Positions 45,421 through 57,058 of a stretch of DNA of 64,000 nucleotides are shown here, piece by piece. The stretch comes from Hemerocallis citrina (Eukaryota; Streptophyta; Magnoliopsida; Asparagales; Asphodelaceae). The stretch is from NCBI GenBank assembly GCA_017893485.1, contig CM030367.1, forward strand, positions 143,457,767 to 143,521,766. The letters run 5' to 3'. Every line of letters starts with the position of its first letter. The first letter of the stretch is position 1. The notes under the pieces are model-generated. The model was not told where the DNA came from. It did no database searches and worked only from the letters and a program-made list of their open reading frames with translations. A program made the translations under genes and the position numbers.

Positions 45421-46215
45421 TACTATCCGTCAAGACGTGCAAATGAAGGATCAGTGTCGCCCTCGGGCAAGGCCTTGGCTCTTTCAAGCCATACCTTCTT
45501 CCACCCGGTGACTACCTTCAGCCACGACTGTTCCAAAAGTTTTCATTAAGGTTTAGGACGCCCACCTTCGGCAAATGCCCCGAGCTCCGGATCGTTGGTC
45601 GACCCTCCTCTCACCCACGAGCAACTCGAGGTTTACGGATTTCAAGAGCCCAAAATCCCGAATTGTTCGAGGGCGGCAGGGGACCCACCGACCCAGGACT
45701 CTAACCGAGCCTCCGAACCAATTGATCGGCCCACCACTTACCAACGAACAACCAGGGGTTTACGACCCTCAAAGTCAAAATCCCGAATTGTTCGAGGATG
45801 ATTGGTGCACCACCAATCCGAAACTCTCGAACCAAAGTTCTACTTCTAGGACGCCCACCTTCGACAGGCACCCGAATCTTATATCAGATGGATCAGTCTC
45901 AATTCCTGATAAAAACAATAAGTAGATAGGGATTATATAGCCCCCTGAGAGGCGCATTTATTGCATAGAGAAGTCCAAACGGCAGAAGGTGCATCGTCGC
46001 CATTAATGCTTATTGAAAGGCAAAATGCCACTTACTGGGCGTTGCCTGCAACAAACTACAGTGCGGTCTTTTTCACCTCGGCGGCGACCCCTTACATGGT
46101 CGAGCTTGACCACAATCCTCACTCAATGAATCGTCAAAGTCAAAGGAATCAGATGTTTTTTATTACTCCTGGAGTGCCAGAAACAGCCATCCAAATACAA
46201 TGAAAAGCTTACAAA
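45421..46215 (+). other. Non-coding spacer of element 3
   Basis: Contains a diverged duplication of a phrase around CGAGCAACTCGAGGTTTACG (45620) and CGAACAACCAGGGGTTTACG (45745). No supported gene. Confidence 0.5.
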
Positions 46216-47890
46216 TCACTCATCGCACGGTATAAAACTCAAAGTTGACACTTCCTTCGGGTCCCCTCGTGTGCTCGACCGGACCAACTGTGGAAGGCAC
46301 TCCAGCAATGGAGCTTTCCGCATCGGCAGACTGGGCCACCTCCAAGAAAAATGTCGAGGAAGGTCCTAAGACGGAATTGCTCGCCTCCTTGATCAGACCG
46401 GTGCCTAGCATTAGCTTCAGCCGGTGGATCTCCAACTCTTTCTCAACAACGGCCTTACGAAGAAAAGACTCCGAAGCGACCGCCCACTCGAGGCATCCGA
46501 GATCGACCAGCTCGTCTGAACTGCCCACCAGTCTTGGTCGGCTATGGCTTTCTTCAGACGAGCGACCTCCAAGCTGAGCTCCCTAGACTTGTCCATAAAG
46601 TAATTCACTGCGGCCGCTCGGTCCCGGGCCTGTTTACGTTGGCGAGCCAGAGCACTCTCCATGGCCCCCAGCCCAGCTCGGACCAAAGAAACCTCGGTAG
46701 AACCAAGGTCGGCACTGAGGACCTCATGCGTCTATCAAAAATACGAGAAAAACAACAAGTCACAAAGGAGATTGAAAAAGTGCAAGTCATGAAGCATTGG
46801 CCAAAAAATCTTCTATTAAGTTCCGAGTCTTTGTACTACGAAATGCGGTGGCTAGTCCACGAAAGGTGTTTACAAAATCCAAAACAAACAACCTAAACTA
46901 TGCTTGAAGGGGAGGGGGTGGCACCTCTTCGTCAGCAGGGTCCTCCTGTTCCTCATCACCACCGAGTGTGGGCGGATGCTCTGGCTGCCAGTTATAGTGC
47001 AGATGATCCACCTGTTTGTCCGGATAGATCAATGCGAAGTGTTCCTTCGCCTTGGCATAGGCATCGTCTTGGGCCGTGATCAGAGTATCCGCCATGGATA
47101 TCTGCGCCGCCTCCATGGCCTTCTTCGCCTTCACGGCCTCCAGCTGGGCCTTCTCCTTAAAATGGGCCATCTCGTCCCTGTGATGGCCCATAATCGAATC
47201 CATCTGCGCATCATGAATTGCCTCTTTGTTCCGGGCCTCCTTCTGCTCGGCCGTAAGCTTAGAGACCTCGCGAAAGTGCTTCTCCGCGTTCTTCCTCTCG
47301 ACAAGGACCCCCTTCTCCATGCACCAGTGGTAGTGCTGCCCATGGAGTAATGCATGGTAAAAGAAGGACAAGTTAGAAAAAGTCCCGAACTTTCAAAATT
47401 TTGCGAGCACGGAAAATAACAAACACTTATCGAGAATTGCGCTTGAGCCCACCTCGTGTAGGCTACCTCGGACGTCTGCATTGCCAGGGTCATCCGGTCC
47501 CGCTCGGTGGCAATGTGCTCTGCCGCCTCTACAGCCACCGAGCCTTGGAACAGGGTGTCCCCTACATTCACCCCCCAGCCCGGGATGTGCTGCTGCAAGC
47601 TCTGCTTTTCCACCATCTGCGCAGCATCGGGGCGAGTGGGCGGAGGCCCCTGCTCTTGAGCCTCGACTGTCTTCTTACTTCCGGAGCTCGCCCCCGGCTC
47701 CTTCCCCAACCCCGACGAATGGTGAGGCCTCTTCACCCTCTTCGAGGGCGGTTGCTCAGTAGCCGGTACCGGTACCTTCCCGGATCCCGACGCCGGGGCC
47801 CTGCCCTTTTCCTGCGCGGCTTTCTTCGTCGCCTCGGCCCGTCGCTTAGCCGCCAGTTCTACTATGACGCTGTGGGTGTCAAGCTCCTTG
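46216..47890 (-). pseudogene. Antisense ORF of Tat element 3, C-terminal part
   Basis: Read on the minus strand from the nested insertion: AISSAKELDTHSVIVELAAK and a basic/Ala-rich region (RRAEATKKAAQEKGRAPASG), then a Pro/Ser-rich part, coiled-coil-like sequence (KNAEKHFREVSKLTAEQKEA, HFKEKAQLEAVKAKKAMEAA) and, near 46686-46450, LGAMESALARQRKQARDRAA and SRELSLEVARLKKAIADQDW. It is in several frames, so either introns or decay separate the blocks. The N-terminal half lies at 54312-55670 beyond the nested element. Confidence 0.65.
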
Positions 47891-47895
47891 GCAGA

Positions 47896-48468
47896 TGATA
47901 TGGCTAAAAATGGGATTAAATCAAGACCGTTTAAATCAGACACAAATCTTAAAGCTAAGGGGTAAAACGGTAATTTCACCTACTAACGGATCTGAAATGG
48001 AAACTGGGTCTTTCTTCAAAGTCCAATAACCCATGAACGGATCTATCTTACTGGGTGCGGGTTTCAACCCGCTACAAACCAGTTCAGAAGGATAAAAAAG
48101 AATTCAGATTCATAATTATTCCTAAGAAGTGATATTAACCGCTTCTATCCATTCACACCAGAAAGTAGAGATATGTTCATATCTCGAAACGGATCCCTAA
48201 GGCGACTATAAATACCCCTCTTCCCCCACTGTTACCAGATAATTAATTCTTTGCCAATTAAAGCTCTTTTATAATCATTCAGATTACTGACAAGTGCGTC
48301 GGAGGGTGCGTTGCCGGGATCCATCCCGGTGTTTCGCACTTTTTGCAGGCCGGCAACGGAAAGAGACAAAGTCAACAACCTGGTGAAGGTCAACAGGTTT
48401 GCCTGATTCGTTTTCTCAAGAATCTACAAATTTATCTGTTTGCTCCCACACCAAAATCAGCAGCAACA
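47896..48468 (+). repeat. 5' LTR of the Gag-only element
   Basis: 573 bp, TGATATGGCTAAAAATGG to CAGCAACA. TATAAAT at 48207-48213; hairpin CCGGGATCCATCCCGG at 48314-48329, a perfect 7-bp stem around CC. The rest of U3 has no similarity by eye to the LTRs of element 3 beyond the first eight bases. Confidence 0.92.
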
Positions 48469-48470
48469 GA

Positions 48471-48489
48471 TTTGCACCGTCTGTGGAAA
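48471..48489 (+). other. Primer binding site of the Gag-only element
   Basis: TTTGCACCGTCTGTGGAAA stands two bases after the LTR. It differs from the element 2 site TTGGCGCCGTCTGTGGGAA at three positions, which suggests decay. Confidence 0.65.
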
Positions 48490-48538
48490 CCGAAAAAGCA
48501 ACCTGACCTAACTTCATCAGCAAGACTAGTTTCAAGCC

Positions 48539-50239
48539 ATGCATTCAAAACAGAAGGGGAGGGCAGCGGTCTCCAGCCGAAGAACCACTTCTCTTCCTCA
48601 TCCCCCTCCTCCAGCTCAAGGTGCTCCTACTCAACAGGCCCGTCCAGGGTCTCGGGGGGCTGCCCAGGGGGGCTCCCGTTGGAGTCATCCGAAGCAATAT
48701 CCTTCTCATGACCATGTCGCAGGTCCCAATCCTTCAGTTGAATCTATGGCTTCTCAAAGCCCTCCCAAGCGGGATCTTCGTCCAGTGATTGCCGACCATC
48801 AAAAGGGGGTCGACCTCCGAACTCGCCTAATGGATGGCGAGCCCTTAGGGGAGTCTATCAACCTGAGCACCTAGGGGCCTCAAGAGTCCGGACCCCCCGC
48901 CGACCGAGGACCAGAAGATCCCCTCCCCCGAGGAGACGAAGAGAGTCCCCTCAGCGTCATCAGCGGAGAACTCATTCTCCAGTAAGCCGAGCCACACATA
49001 GGGATCGCCAAGCTGGTAAGGCACCGATCACAAGGCAGAGCTTCAAGACTTCCAAGCGACAGTCTTACGGGCCCTCAATATCACCCCAAATAACGACCAG
49101 AGGCCACCTACTCATGATCCAGCTAGGAGCCACCGCCTTCACACTCCCAGTCCTCGTCCATCTCCAAGCTACCATCGTCGCAGCCCCAGTCCACCCTCGT
49201 ACGAAGATAAGTCCCGGGGCTCGGCAAGATATGATCAAAGAGAAGACTTAGTCTACCACCGTCTCCACGAGATGGAAAGGCACCCCGACTGAATTGACAG
49301 GGAAGAAGAGCAACGGACGATAAACCTACGCCCGAGCAGGCCTCCATTCTCCCGAGCCATGGAAGCCCCCGTCCCAGAAAACTTCAAGCCGCCTCACTTC
49401 GAGTCATATACCGGGGAGTCGGACCCTGCGGATCACATAGAAAGTTTCAAAACTCTCATGATGATCCACCATGCTTCAGACGCCCTTCTCTGCAAGATAT
49501 TCCCTGCCACGCTGAAGGGGCCTGCGAGAGAATGGTACTCTCGACTCGCCCCGGCCTCTATCTTCTCATTCGATCAGTTCGAAGGGCTCTTCCTTACTCA
49601 TTTCATGAGTAGCCACCGGGCCGAGAAAACAAGTGTATCTCTGGTGATCCTTAACCAAGAAAAGGGTGAACACCTAAGGGATTACGTTCGATGCTTTACC
49701 GCCGAAGCCCGGTCCATTCCCTCCCTCAACCAATAAGTAGCCTTAGCCGCATTCGAGCGCAACATCACTAATGCTCGCCTCAAGGCGTTCCTTACCAAGA
49801 AGCCTCCTCGGGACTTCTCAGAACTCCTACTTACGGTGGAGAAGTACATATGGGTGGAAGAGGCTCTCAACCCCCCACTCTTGAAGAATCATCTTCTGGG
49901 AATAAACGAAAGAATACGAGTGAAGAGGGGTCCCAAAAATCCCAGAAGGACAACAATGGCCAATGCCGCCCAGCTCCTCGTTTTGAGAAGTTCACCCCCT
50001 TTATTTCTAATATATCAGAAGTTCTTATGGAAGTGGACAAGGAAGGGCTACTCTGCGCTCCCCCTAGAATGAATACACCCGGCAAGAAGAGAAACAAGGA
50101 TAAGTGGTGCCGCTTTCATAGGAATCATGGCCACGACACGGATGATTGTCGGGCTCTCAAGGAGGAGATCGAAGAACTCATACAGCGGGGACACCTGACC
50201 AAGTTCGTTCAAAAAGATGGGGCTTTGCCTCCCCCCTGA
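48539..50239 (+). pseudogene. Gag of the TR-GAG-like element, several stops
   Basis: The start MHSKQKGRAAVSSRRTTSLP (48539) leads to a stop at 48872. The capsid region is open from 49359: ENFKPPHFESYTGESDPADH, FKTLMMIHHASDALL, PAREWYSRLAPASIFSFDQF, to a TAA at 49734. Reading on past it gives YIWVEEALNP (near 49850) and, to 50239, the zinc-knuckle-like WCRFHRNHGHDTDDCRAL. Capsid and knuckle closely resemble gag of elements 2 and 3, so this gag is a relative rather than a separate gene. A working copy would have supplied only Gag. Confidence 0.85.
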
Positions 50240-50619
50240 GGAGCCTACAAATAAACAGAGAGGCCCGCCGAGCTTCAAGACTCAGAACCTAGGGCTGTCT
50301 TCCACATCATCAAAGGAGGTCCAATGAAAGGAGAACCCAGCTCCTTCCAAGAGGTTTTCACCTTATCGTAGAAGTAGGATCTTGATTTTCAATAAGGCCG
50401 ATGCTTGTAATCCGGCCAATAGCATGTAATAATGGCTCGCCCAATTGAAGCAGCCACTCAGTTTATCTCAATAAAACTTTACATTTTTTCATTGAAAATT
50501 ATTGCTCTTGCTTCATCTCTATCTCTCCGAGTCACATCTATGACTCGTTAAATAGTGAGTTCAGAATCCAGCTTCTCCTACATGGTTGCTCCCGCAACTT
50601 ACTGAGCTAAAAAAATGAG

Positions 50620-51420
50620 TTTGGAGTCCAACGCTTGGTTCGACGTTGCTTTAGCCGCTTACAAACAAGCAAGGACAGGGCAGCTCACCATTCGGAATTG
50701 CTCCTACACCTCGTTAACCCCCTCTAATAACGAGTTCGGAGTCCAACACTTGGCTCGATTCCGCTTCAAATTACTCGCTCATAAGCGGGTAAGAAGCAGT
50801 TTGCCATTCACCCACAACCGTTGAATCTCTCTTAAATGACGAGTCAGAGTCCAACACTTGGCTCGATACCGCTTCAAATTACTCGCTCATATGTAGGTAA
50901 GAAGTGGTTCGCCATTCGGAACTGCTCCCACAACTGTTGAATCTCTCTTAAACGACGAGTTCGGAGTCCAACACTTGGCTCGATTCTGCTTCAAATTACT
51001 CTCTCATAAGCAGGTAAGAGGTGGTTCGCCATTCGGAACTGCTCCCACAACTGTTGAATCTCTCTTAAATGACGAGTTCGGACCTCACAACTCTCTCCTA
51101 AAGTTGCTCCTCAAACTTGTCTCCCAAATGGCTCTCTCCTAGAGCCAAGCTCTTCGCTCCGCTCACCTCCAAAGCGGACATCTTCTCAACGAGTTCGGAG
51201 CTCACAACTCTCTCCTAGAGTTGCTCCTCGAACTCGTCTCCCAAATGGCTCTCTCCTAGAGCCAAGCTCTTCACTCCGCTCGCCTCCAAAGCGGGCCTCT
51301 TCTCAACGAGTTCGGAGCTCACAACTCTTTCCTAGAGTTGCTCCTCGAACTTGTCTCCCGAATGGCTCTCTCCTAGAGCCTTGTTATGTTCTTCGCTCCG
51401 CTCGCCTCACGAGTGTTCTT
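50620..51420 (+). repeat. Two tandem arrays (units near 117 bp) in the Gag-only element
   Basis: From 50730 to about 51075, GAGTCCAACACTTGGCTCG followed by TTCAAATTACTCGCTCATAA repeats roughly every 118 bp. From about 51074 to 51400, GAGTTCGGAGCTCACAACTC followed by CTCTCTCCTAGAGCCAAGCT repeats about every 117 bp, three times. Both share GACGAGTTCGGA, so the second may derive from the first. Confidence 0.8.
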
Positions 51421-53724
51421 CCTCTCAATGGGCTCCGAGCTAGAACTCTCCCCAGGAGTTGCTCCTTGCACTCACCTCCATCAATGGATCTTCTCATGGC
51501 TCTTACGAGGATCTTCCTAGCCCATCTTCTTCGCTCCTAGGAGTGGAGCTCCTCTTCAAAAATCTTCAAGACCAAAACACTCCTCAACTTCATCAAGACA
51601 AGGATATTGCAGGGCTATTTTGACCATAAAGAAGGGTGAATCTTCATCACACTCCTAAAGAGAAGTTGTAGATCTTTGAGTTAGCTTTGAAACTAGGGGT
51701 CGCACATCGTGATCGGACCTCCGTAGCACCGGAAAAGTGGATTGCAACATAGCTGCGCCGAGCAAGAAAATGGCAAAAACTATCACTTCATGATTCGCGC
51801 CATGATCGTGATCAACCGTCCAGATCCCCCCACGTAGCTCGGATCTACAATCCGAGCAACTTACATTTCGAGCTGCGTATTGGAGAAAAACAACTTCATC
51901 ATCATGATTCGCGTCTGATCACAATCAAACGGTTCGGATTGCGCCACGACCATAAAATGACAAGATAACGTTTTCTCGAAATCTGAGCCTCTTGTCTCGT
52001 GATTCACGCCATGATCGTGATCAACCGTCCAGATTGAGCCACGTAGCTCGGATCTACAATCCAAGCTACTATGATACCGAGTTGCAAAATAAGAGAAAAT
52101 TCTACCTCAAAATCCGTGCTCAAATCAAGATCAACGGCTCGGATTCGCCCAAAAAAAAGGGTCGGCGGACCGGGTTCGGACCCGTTAGGGATCCAAACTC
52201 GAACTCCATACCCACGTCACCTTCTTCTTCTTCAGCATTTGCCCGCCAAAACCCAAAGCACCACGGAGTGGCTCCTTCAACCTCCGACGCCCTACTTTGA
52301 ACCCACTCCGAGCTCACCTCCGCACTTCCGCCAGCGGCGCCAAGCTCCTCCGTCTCCAAGCGCCAGGCTCCTTCGTTTGAAACTTCCCGTCGTCGAGCAC
52401 CAAAACCCAACACATCGTCGAGTTCAACTTCGGGAGCGCCGACCTCCAAAGCTCGAGCTCGAACGCTCGCGAACCCCTTCCAAGGTCAAGCTCCCCTTCT
52501 CTGAGCTTCCCTCCATCAAAGTCCCGTCGAAGCTCCTCTTCACGAGCTCACCACCGAAGAGCTCGTCAAAGCTCCTCTTCACGAGCTCACCACCGAGCAC
52601 GAACCTCCTCACCATCCGAGCTCCCTCACTTCCTTTTCGAGCTCTCGATCCAACCGCCTCGCCACTACTGAGCTGAGCTCCCACTCCGGAGCTCTGAGCG
52701 CCGAGCTCCTTCCTCGACGAATCCATCGTTGCCGAGCTCACTGTCTTCAAGGCTTCAAGCTCTCTCCAAAGCTCTGAGCTCCCCTCCTTTGAGCTCCAGG
52801 TTGCCGAGCTCCATTCCCCTCGTCCTCAACCTTCTCGCCAGACGAAGTCGGAGAGGTGGAGAGGTTGGGGGAGAGGCGGTAAAGTCGACACCGAAGGAAG
52901 GGAACGAGAGTCGAAGACAAAGACAAAGAAGGACAAGAAAGAAGATGAGGCACAGGCAGAAAGAAAGAAGAAAAAAAGGGGGGGGGGTGTGCCACGTGGT
53001 GTCACAAGGTCGGTCAGATTCCGAGCAACACGTGTTCTGAGCTTGAAATTGGAGAAAAATGCTGCTGAGGCACACGCGCCATCCGATCATCTCAAAATTC
53101 GCGCTACGACATGATCGACATTCAGAAATGCGCCATGTGTCCAGAAAATGATCTGCTTTGCGATGCGCGCCATCTGATCATGATCGACGTCCAGAAATGC
53201 GCCACGTGTCCAGAGCATGATCTGCTTTGCGATGCGTGCCATCTGATCATGATCGACATCTAGAAATGCGCCACGTATCCAAGTAATATTTAATTAATTT
53301 ATTTATTTATTTAATTGAATTTATAATTTTAAAAAATCCGAAAAAATATTTAAAAATCGAAAAAAATAATTAAAAAATTCTAAAAATAATTATTAATTCG
53401 GAAAATTATTTTAAAATTCTGAAAAAATAATTATTAAATTAGAATAATTAGTTAATATTTTTGATAATTAATTATTTAATTCAGAAAATGAATAAAAAAA
53501 TTTTAAAAATGAGGAAAAATTCAGAAAAATCTGAAAAAATCACAAAAAATCCAGAAAATTCTGAGAATGTTTTTGGGCATTTTACAAGCCCAGAATAACA
53601 CCGTTACACCTCGAGCAAGATTCGAACTCCCTTAAGAACGCCGATAAAATTCCGTACGCCATTAGAACAGCAAAACTACTCCTCGAAGACTATAGAACTT
53701 AGTCTTCAGGAGTGGGGGGACTCA
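51421..53724 (+). other. Non-coding 3' half of the Gag-only element
   Basis: 51700-52080 holds repeated GTGATCAACCGTCCAGATC / CACGTAGCTCGGATCTACAA phrases. 52100-52950 is a GAGCTC-rich, low-complexity stretch whose open frames lack family features. 53090-53280 has three repeats of GATCTGCTTTGCGATGCG. 53281-53600 is very AT-rich. A purine run (CAGGAGTGGGGGGA, about 53707-53720) before the 3' LTR is the polypurine tract. Confidence 0.6.
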
Positions 53725-54306
53725 TGATATGGCTAAAAATTGGATTAAATTGGGACCGTTCAAATCGAACACGAATCTTAAAGCTCAGGGGTAAAATGGT
53801 AATTTTACCTACCAACGGGTTGAAATGGGAACTGGGTCTTTCTTCAAAGCCCAATAACCCATGAACGGATCTGTCTTACTGGATACGGGTCCCAACCCAT
53901 TATAAACCAGTTCAGAAGGATAAAAAAGAATTCAGATTCATAATTATTCCTAAAAAGTGATATTAACCGCTTCTATCCATTCACACTGGGAAGTAAAGAT
54001 ATGTTCATATCTCGAAATGGATCCCTAAGGTGACTATAAATACTCTCTCCCCCCACTGTTACCAGGTAATCAATACTTTGCCAATTAAAGCTCTTTTATA
54101 ATCATTCAGATTACTGACAAGAGCATCGGATGGCGCGTCGCCGGGATCCATCCCGGTGTTTTGCACTTTTTGCAGGTCAAGGGCAGCGGGAGGAGACAAA
54201 GTCAACAACCTGGTGAGGGTCAAAAGTTCAACAGGTTTGCCTAATTCATTTTCTCAAGAATCCACAAATTCATCTGTTTGCTCCCACACCAAAATCAGCA
54301 GCAACA
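53725..54306 (+). repeat. 3' LTR of the Gag-only element
   Basis: 582 bp, matching 47896-48468 with scattered changes. TATAAAT at 54035-54041 and hairpin CCGGGATCCATCCCGG at 54141-54156 are both kept exactly. It ends CAGCAACA before the target copy GCAGA. Confidence 0.92.
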
Positions 54307-54311
54307 GCAGA

Positions 54312-55670
54312 CATTTCTACAAAAAGAAAAAGTTAAACATGTTAACACAAGGCAGAGAGAAATACAGTGGAAGCAAAAGCATACTAGGGTTAGCTGGGCT
54401 CAGTCCGGCTCGAGTGAGGTGTAGCTCCGTGACGCGGGGCCACCCAATGCTGTGACCCTCCACAATCTTGTCGACCCTCGCCCACTCTTTCTCAGTCAGG
54501 TCCCTTCGCTTCGGTGGCTTGTGATTCGGTTTTTCGAAGTTCCAAATAATGGGAATGCCCCAGGGCTCCTCGCTCCGAACGGTGAAGTACTTCTCCTTCC
54601 AACCCTTGATGGAGTCCGGATGGCCGTGCATCACCTTATTGCGGGAGCGGGGCAAAAGATAGAAAATCTCCTCCTAGTCCCCGAGAGAGCACATCCCCAT
54701 GATGGCTCAGAAGTAGAGCAGCCTCGGCGTAACCCCTTCTCCTGACACTTCAAAATAAAACACACCAAGTGTTTCCAAGAGTTAGGACCATACTGCATCG
54801 GGCTCAGGCCCCCCAGTTCCGCACCCTCTTAATGAACGGATGCAACGGAAGCCTTAACCCCGAGACGAAAGCATCCTCAGGGAACATACAGAAGCTCGGT
54901 TCAAGTGCAGTGGTCGGGCGAATCCCTGGGTTCGGCACCAGAAGCTCGAACTCCCGAGGAATGAAATAGGCCGCCCTCAGGATGGGAAAGTTGTCCCTCG
55001 GCACAGCGCACTTCACGCCGTCCATCTTGATCATGGGCCGGTTCTCGTCTCTCAGTAGCGATGTATACGCCAGAAGATCCTTCACGTCTTCAGGATACAT
55101 CCTGATCGATCCTGCATTCTTGCCGGAGATAAGGGGGTACGTAAATTTGGAGCCATACTCATGCTTATCCTTCTCGGCCGGGCTGTCGAGCCTTATCCAC
55201 TTCCTCCTCCTTTTTCGAGGGTGATCCTTTCTATCAGGGGAAGGGGTCGCTAGTGGAGACAATGGCAGCAGGTCTGCCTCTTCTTCCCCTACCTTTTCCG
55301 CGACCCCTCCGACCTTGCCAGGATCACTACCACTCTCGGTCCCTTGCTTGGACTCCTCGTCACCACCCTCCTTGACCTGCTCCTCTTCTTCCGAACCTTC
55401 TTCTCCAGATTCATTCTCCTCCTCCACGAGCTCCTCGCCCTCAGGATCCCTCTCTTCCTGCTCCTCCACGGGCTCCTTACCCGGCCTACGGGATTGCAGA
55501 GGCTCTATAATGTAGGCCACATCATCCTCGCCATCCGATCCTCCTTCTGACAGAACCTCCTCCTTAACCGGGTGGATGTCTCCCGATGAGAAAGATATTG
55601 AAGATGAGTGAACCTCCTCCTCGCCGCGACCCGAAGTACTTGTCTCGGAACCGGACTGAGACTGCGACAT
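54312..55670 (-). pseudogene. Antisense ORF of Tat element 3, N-terminal part
   Basis: It starts at the ATG at 55670 (MSQSQSGSETSTSGRGEEEV), runs through an acidic, Glu/Ser-rich region, then the conserved block ending FPEDAFVSGLRLPLHPFIKR. A frameshift near 54804 separates it from SPMQYGPNSWK, and the frame goes on to KGWKEKYFTVRSEEPWGIP (about 54600) and LTEKEWARVDKIVEGHSIGW. It is cut at 54311 by the Gag-only element. The conserved block equals that at 1-170 in element 1. The family is the plant putative gypsy-type transposon protein (PF04195 from memory), of unknown role. Confidence 0.75.
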
Positions 55671-56150
55671 TTTAAAACAAAAATACTAACCTGTTTCACC
55701 GAAGGATGCTAAGGTCAATGGAAAACGGCCGCCAGCAGTACGTAAGAAAATTTCGATTATTTGGAAGGTGAAAGCAAAGTAAAAAAGTGGGGTGGGAAGA
55801 GGGGGATTTATAAGCACAAGCTGGATCCCCAAATTCCCCGAATTCCCCGAAAGGATCTGGCCGTCTGATCTTCATCATCAGGATCTAACGGCCACCAAGA
55901 TCTTGATGACGTCAGCCTAGTGCACAAAAAGACCTTCCAACCCTCAGCTCTGTCGACTAATGCGGTGCCTCGTCACGCATGGTCAACCTCTAAGGTACTT
56001 CTCCAATATTCAAACAAATTTTCCCTCTCAACGGCTCTAGGGTTGACGCTCAGATGTCACCGCGACCCCAAAAAAGTTTCTCCCAAACTGCTTGGACCTC
56101 AACGCTCGGATGACACCGCGAGCCAAATTTTTTTCTCTCAATGGCTTCAG
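55671..56150. other. Spacer upstream of the antisense ORF in element 3
   Basis: No gene seen. On the minus strand the part just before the ATG, which includes TTATAAATC-type sequence near 55810, could be a promoter for the antisense ORF. Confidence 0.35.
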
Positions 56151-56890
56151 GGTCGGTGCTCAGATGTCATCGCGAGCTCCAAAATTATCCCTTCAACGGT
56201 GAGGGGCTTGCCTACTGACCATCCATGCCCATCAAGAAGATTTTCATCTCCTCAGACCCGAAGTCGTCCCCTTGCTTTTCCAACAAGTGACGGGCTCGGC
56301 TACCGACCCCCCACTCTCTCGGTCAAGCAATCTCGAGCTCGGCGCTCAGATGTCATTGCGAGCCCCAAAATTATCCCTTCAACAGTGAGGGGCTCGCCTG
56401 CCGACCATCCACACTCATCAAGAAGATTTTCGTCTCCTCAGACCCAAAGTCGTCCCCTTGCTTTTCCAACAAGTGGGGGGCTCGGCTACCGACCCCTCAC
56501 TCTCTCGGCCAAGCAATCTCGAGCTCGGCGCTCGGATGTCACCATGAGCTCCAAAATTATCCCCTCAACGGTGAGGGGCTCGCCTGCCGACCCTCCACGC
56601 TCATCGAGAAGGCCTCCTGCTCCACGGTCTCGGCATCCCCATGCTTTTCCAACAAGTGAGGGAGCTCGCCTACCGACCCCCCTACTCTCTCGGCCAAACG
56701 ACCTCTGGGTCGACGATCAGACGTCACCGCGAGCCCCGAAACTATTCTCGAACCAGCGAGGGCTCGCCTGCCGACCCTAGAGGCTCGGCAAGAAGAACTC
56801 TTATTCCCTGGGTCTCGACACCCCCTTGCTTTTCCAACCAGTGAGGGGGCTCGTCCACCGACCCTCGATGCTCGGCCCGCCGAGCTCCGA
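56150..56890 (+). repeat. Tandem array, unit about 185 bp, in element 3
   Basis: AACGGTGAGGGGCTCGCCTG followed by CCGACC recurs at about 56196, 56380, 56567 and, shortened, 56752 and 56839. Units also share CCCCTTGCTTTTCCAACAAG and CTCGGCGCTCAGATGTCA. The long open frame 55920-56780 comes from the repeat and has no family signature. Confidence 0.8.
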
Positions 56891-57042
56891 CGCGCCGCGT
56901 GACTCCAAGAGGGGATCCCTTTCATCCTACCCCACTGACCTCTTCTGGAAGATACAGCTCCCGTTCTTCGCCGCACACACCACCCTGCTCTTCCGACAGA
57001 GGCAAAAAGCCACTCCCGCATGGCTGGATCCCCCAGCCCTCT

Positions 57043-57055
57043 AGGAGTGGGAGGC
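57043..57055 (+). other. Polypurine tract of Tat element 3
   Basis: AGGAGTGGGAGGC stands a few bases before the 3' LTR start TGATATGG. Confidence 0.75.
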
Positions 57056-57058
57056 TCC

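Larger units (their letters stand above)
47896..54306 (+). mobile_element. Gag-only LTR retrotransposon (TR-GAG-like), nested in element 3
   Basis: LTRs 47896-48468 and 53725-54306 start TGATATGG and end CAGCAACA. GCAGA at 47891-47895 and 54307-54311 is the target duplication. The internal 5.26 kb has a PBS (48471), a broken gag (48539-50240), then only tandem repeats, GC-rich low complexity and an AT-rich stretch, with no protease, RT, RNase H or integrase. This fits terminal-repeat retrotransposons with a Gag domain (TR-GAG), a named class of non-autonomous plant elements. Its gag, PBS and hairpin tie it to the Tat clade, whose enzymes probably mobilised it. It interrupts the antisense ORF of element 3. 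Confidence 0.93.

Noticed and set aside
52071..52750. Overlapping Ser/Pro-rich open frames of 100-200 codons in the Gag-only element
   Set aside because: They are open on several frames at once because of GAGCTC-rich low-complexity DNA, and have no start context or domain.
55920..56780. 286-codon open frame in element 3
   Set aside because: It spans the 185-bp tandem array; the protein is just the repeat translated.
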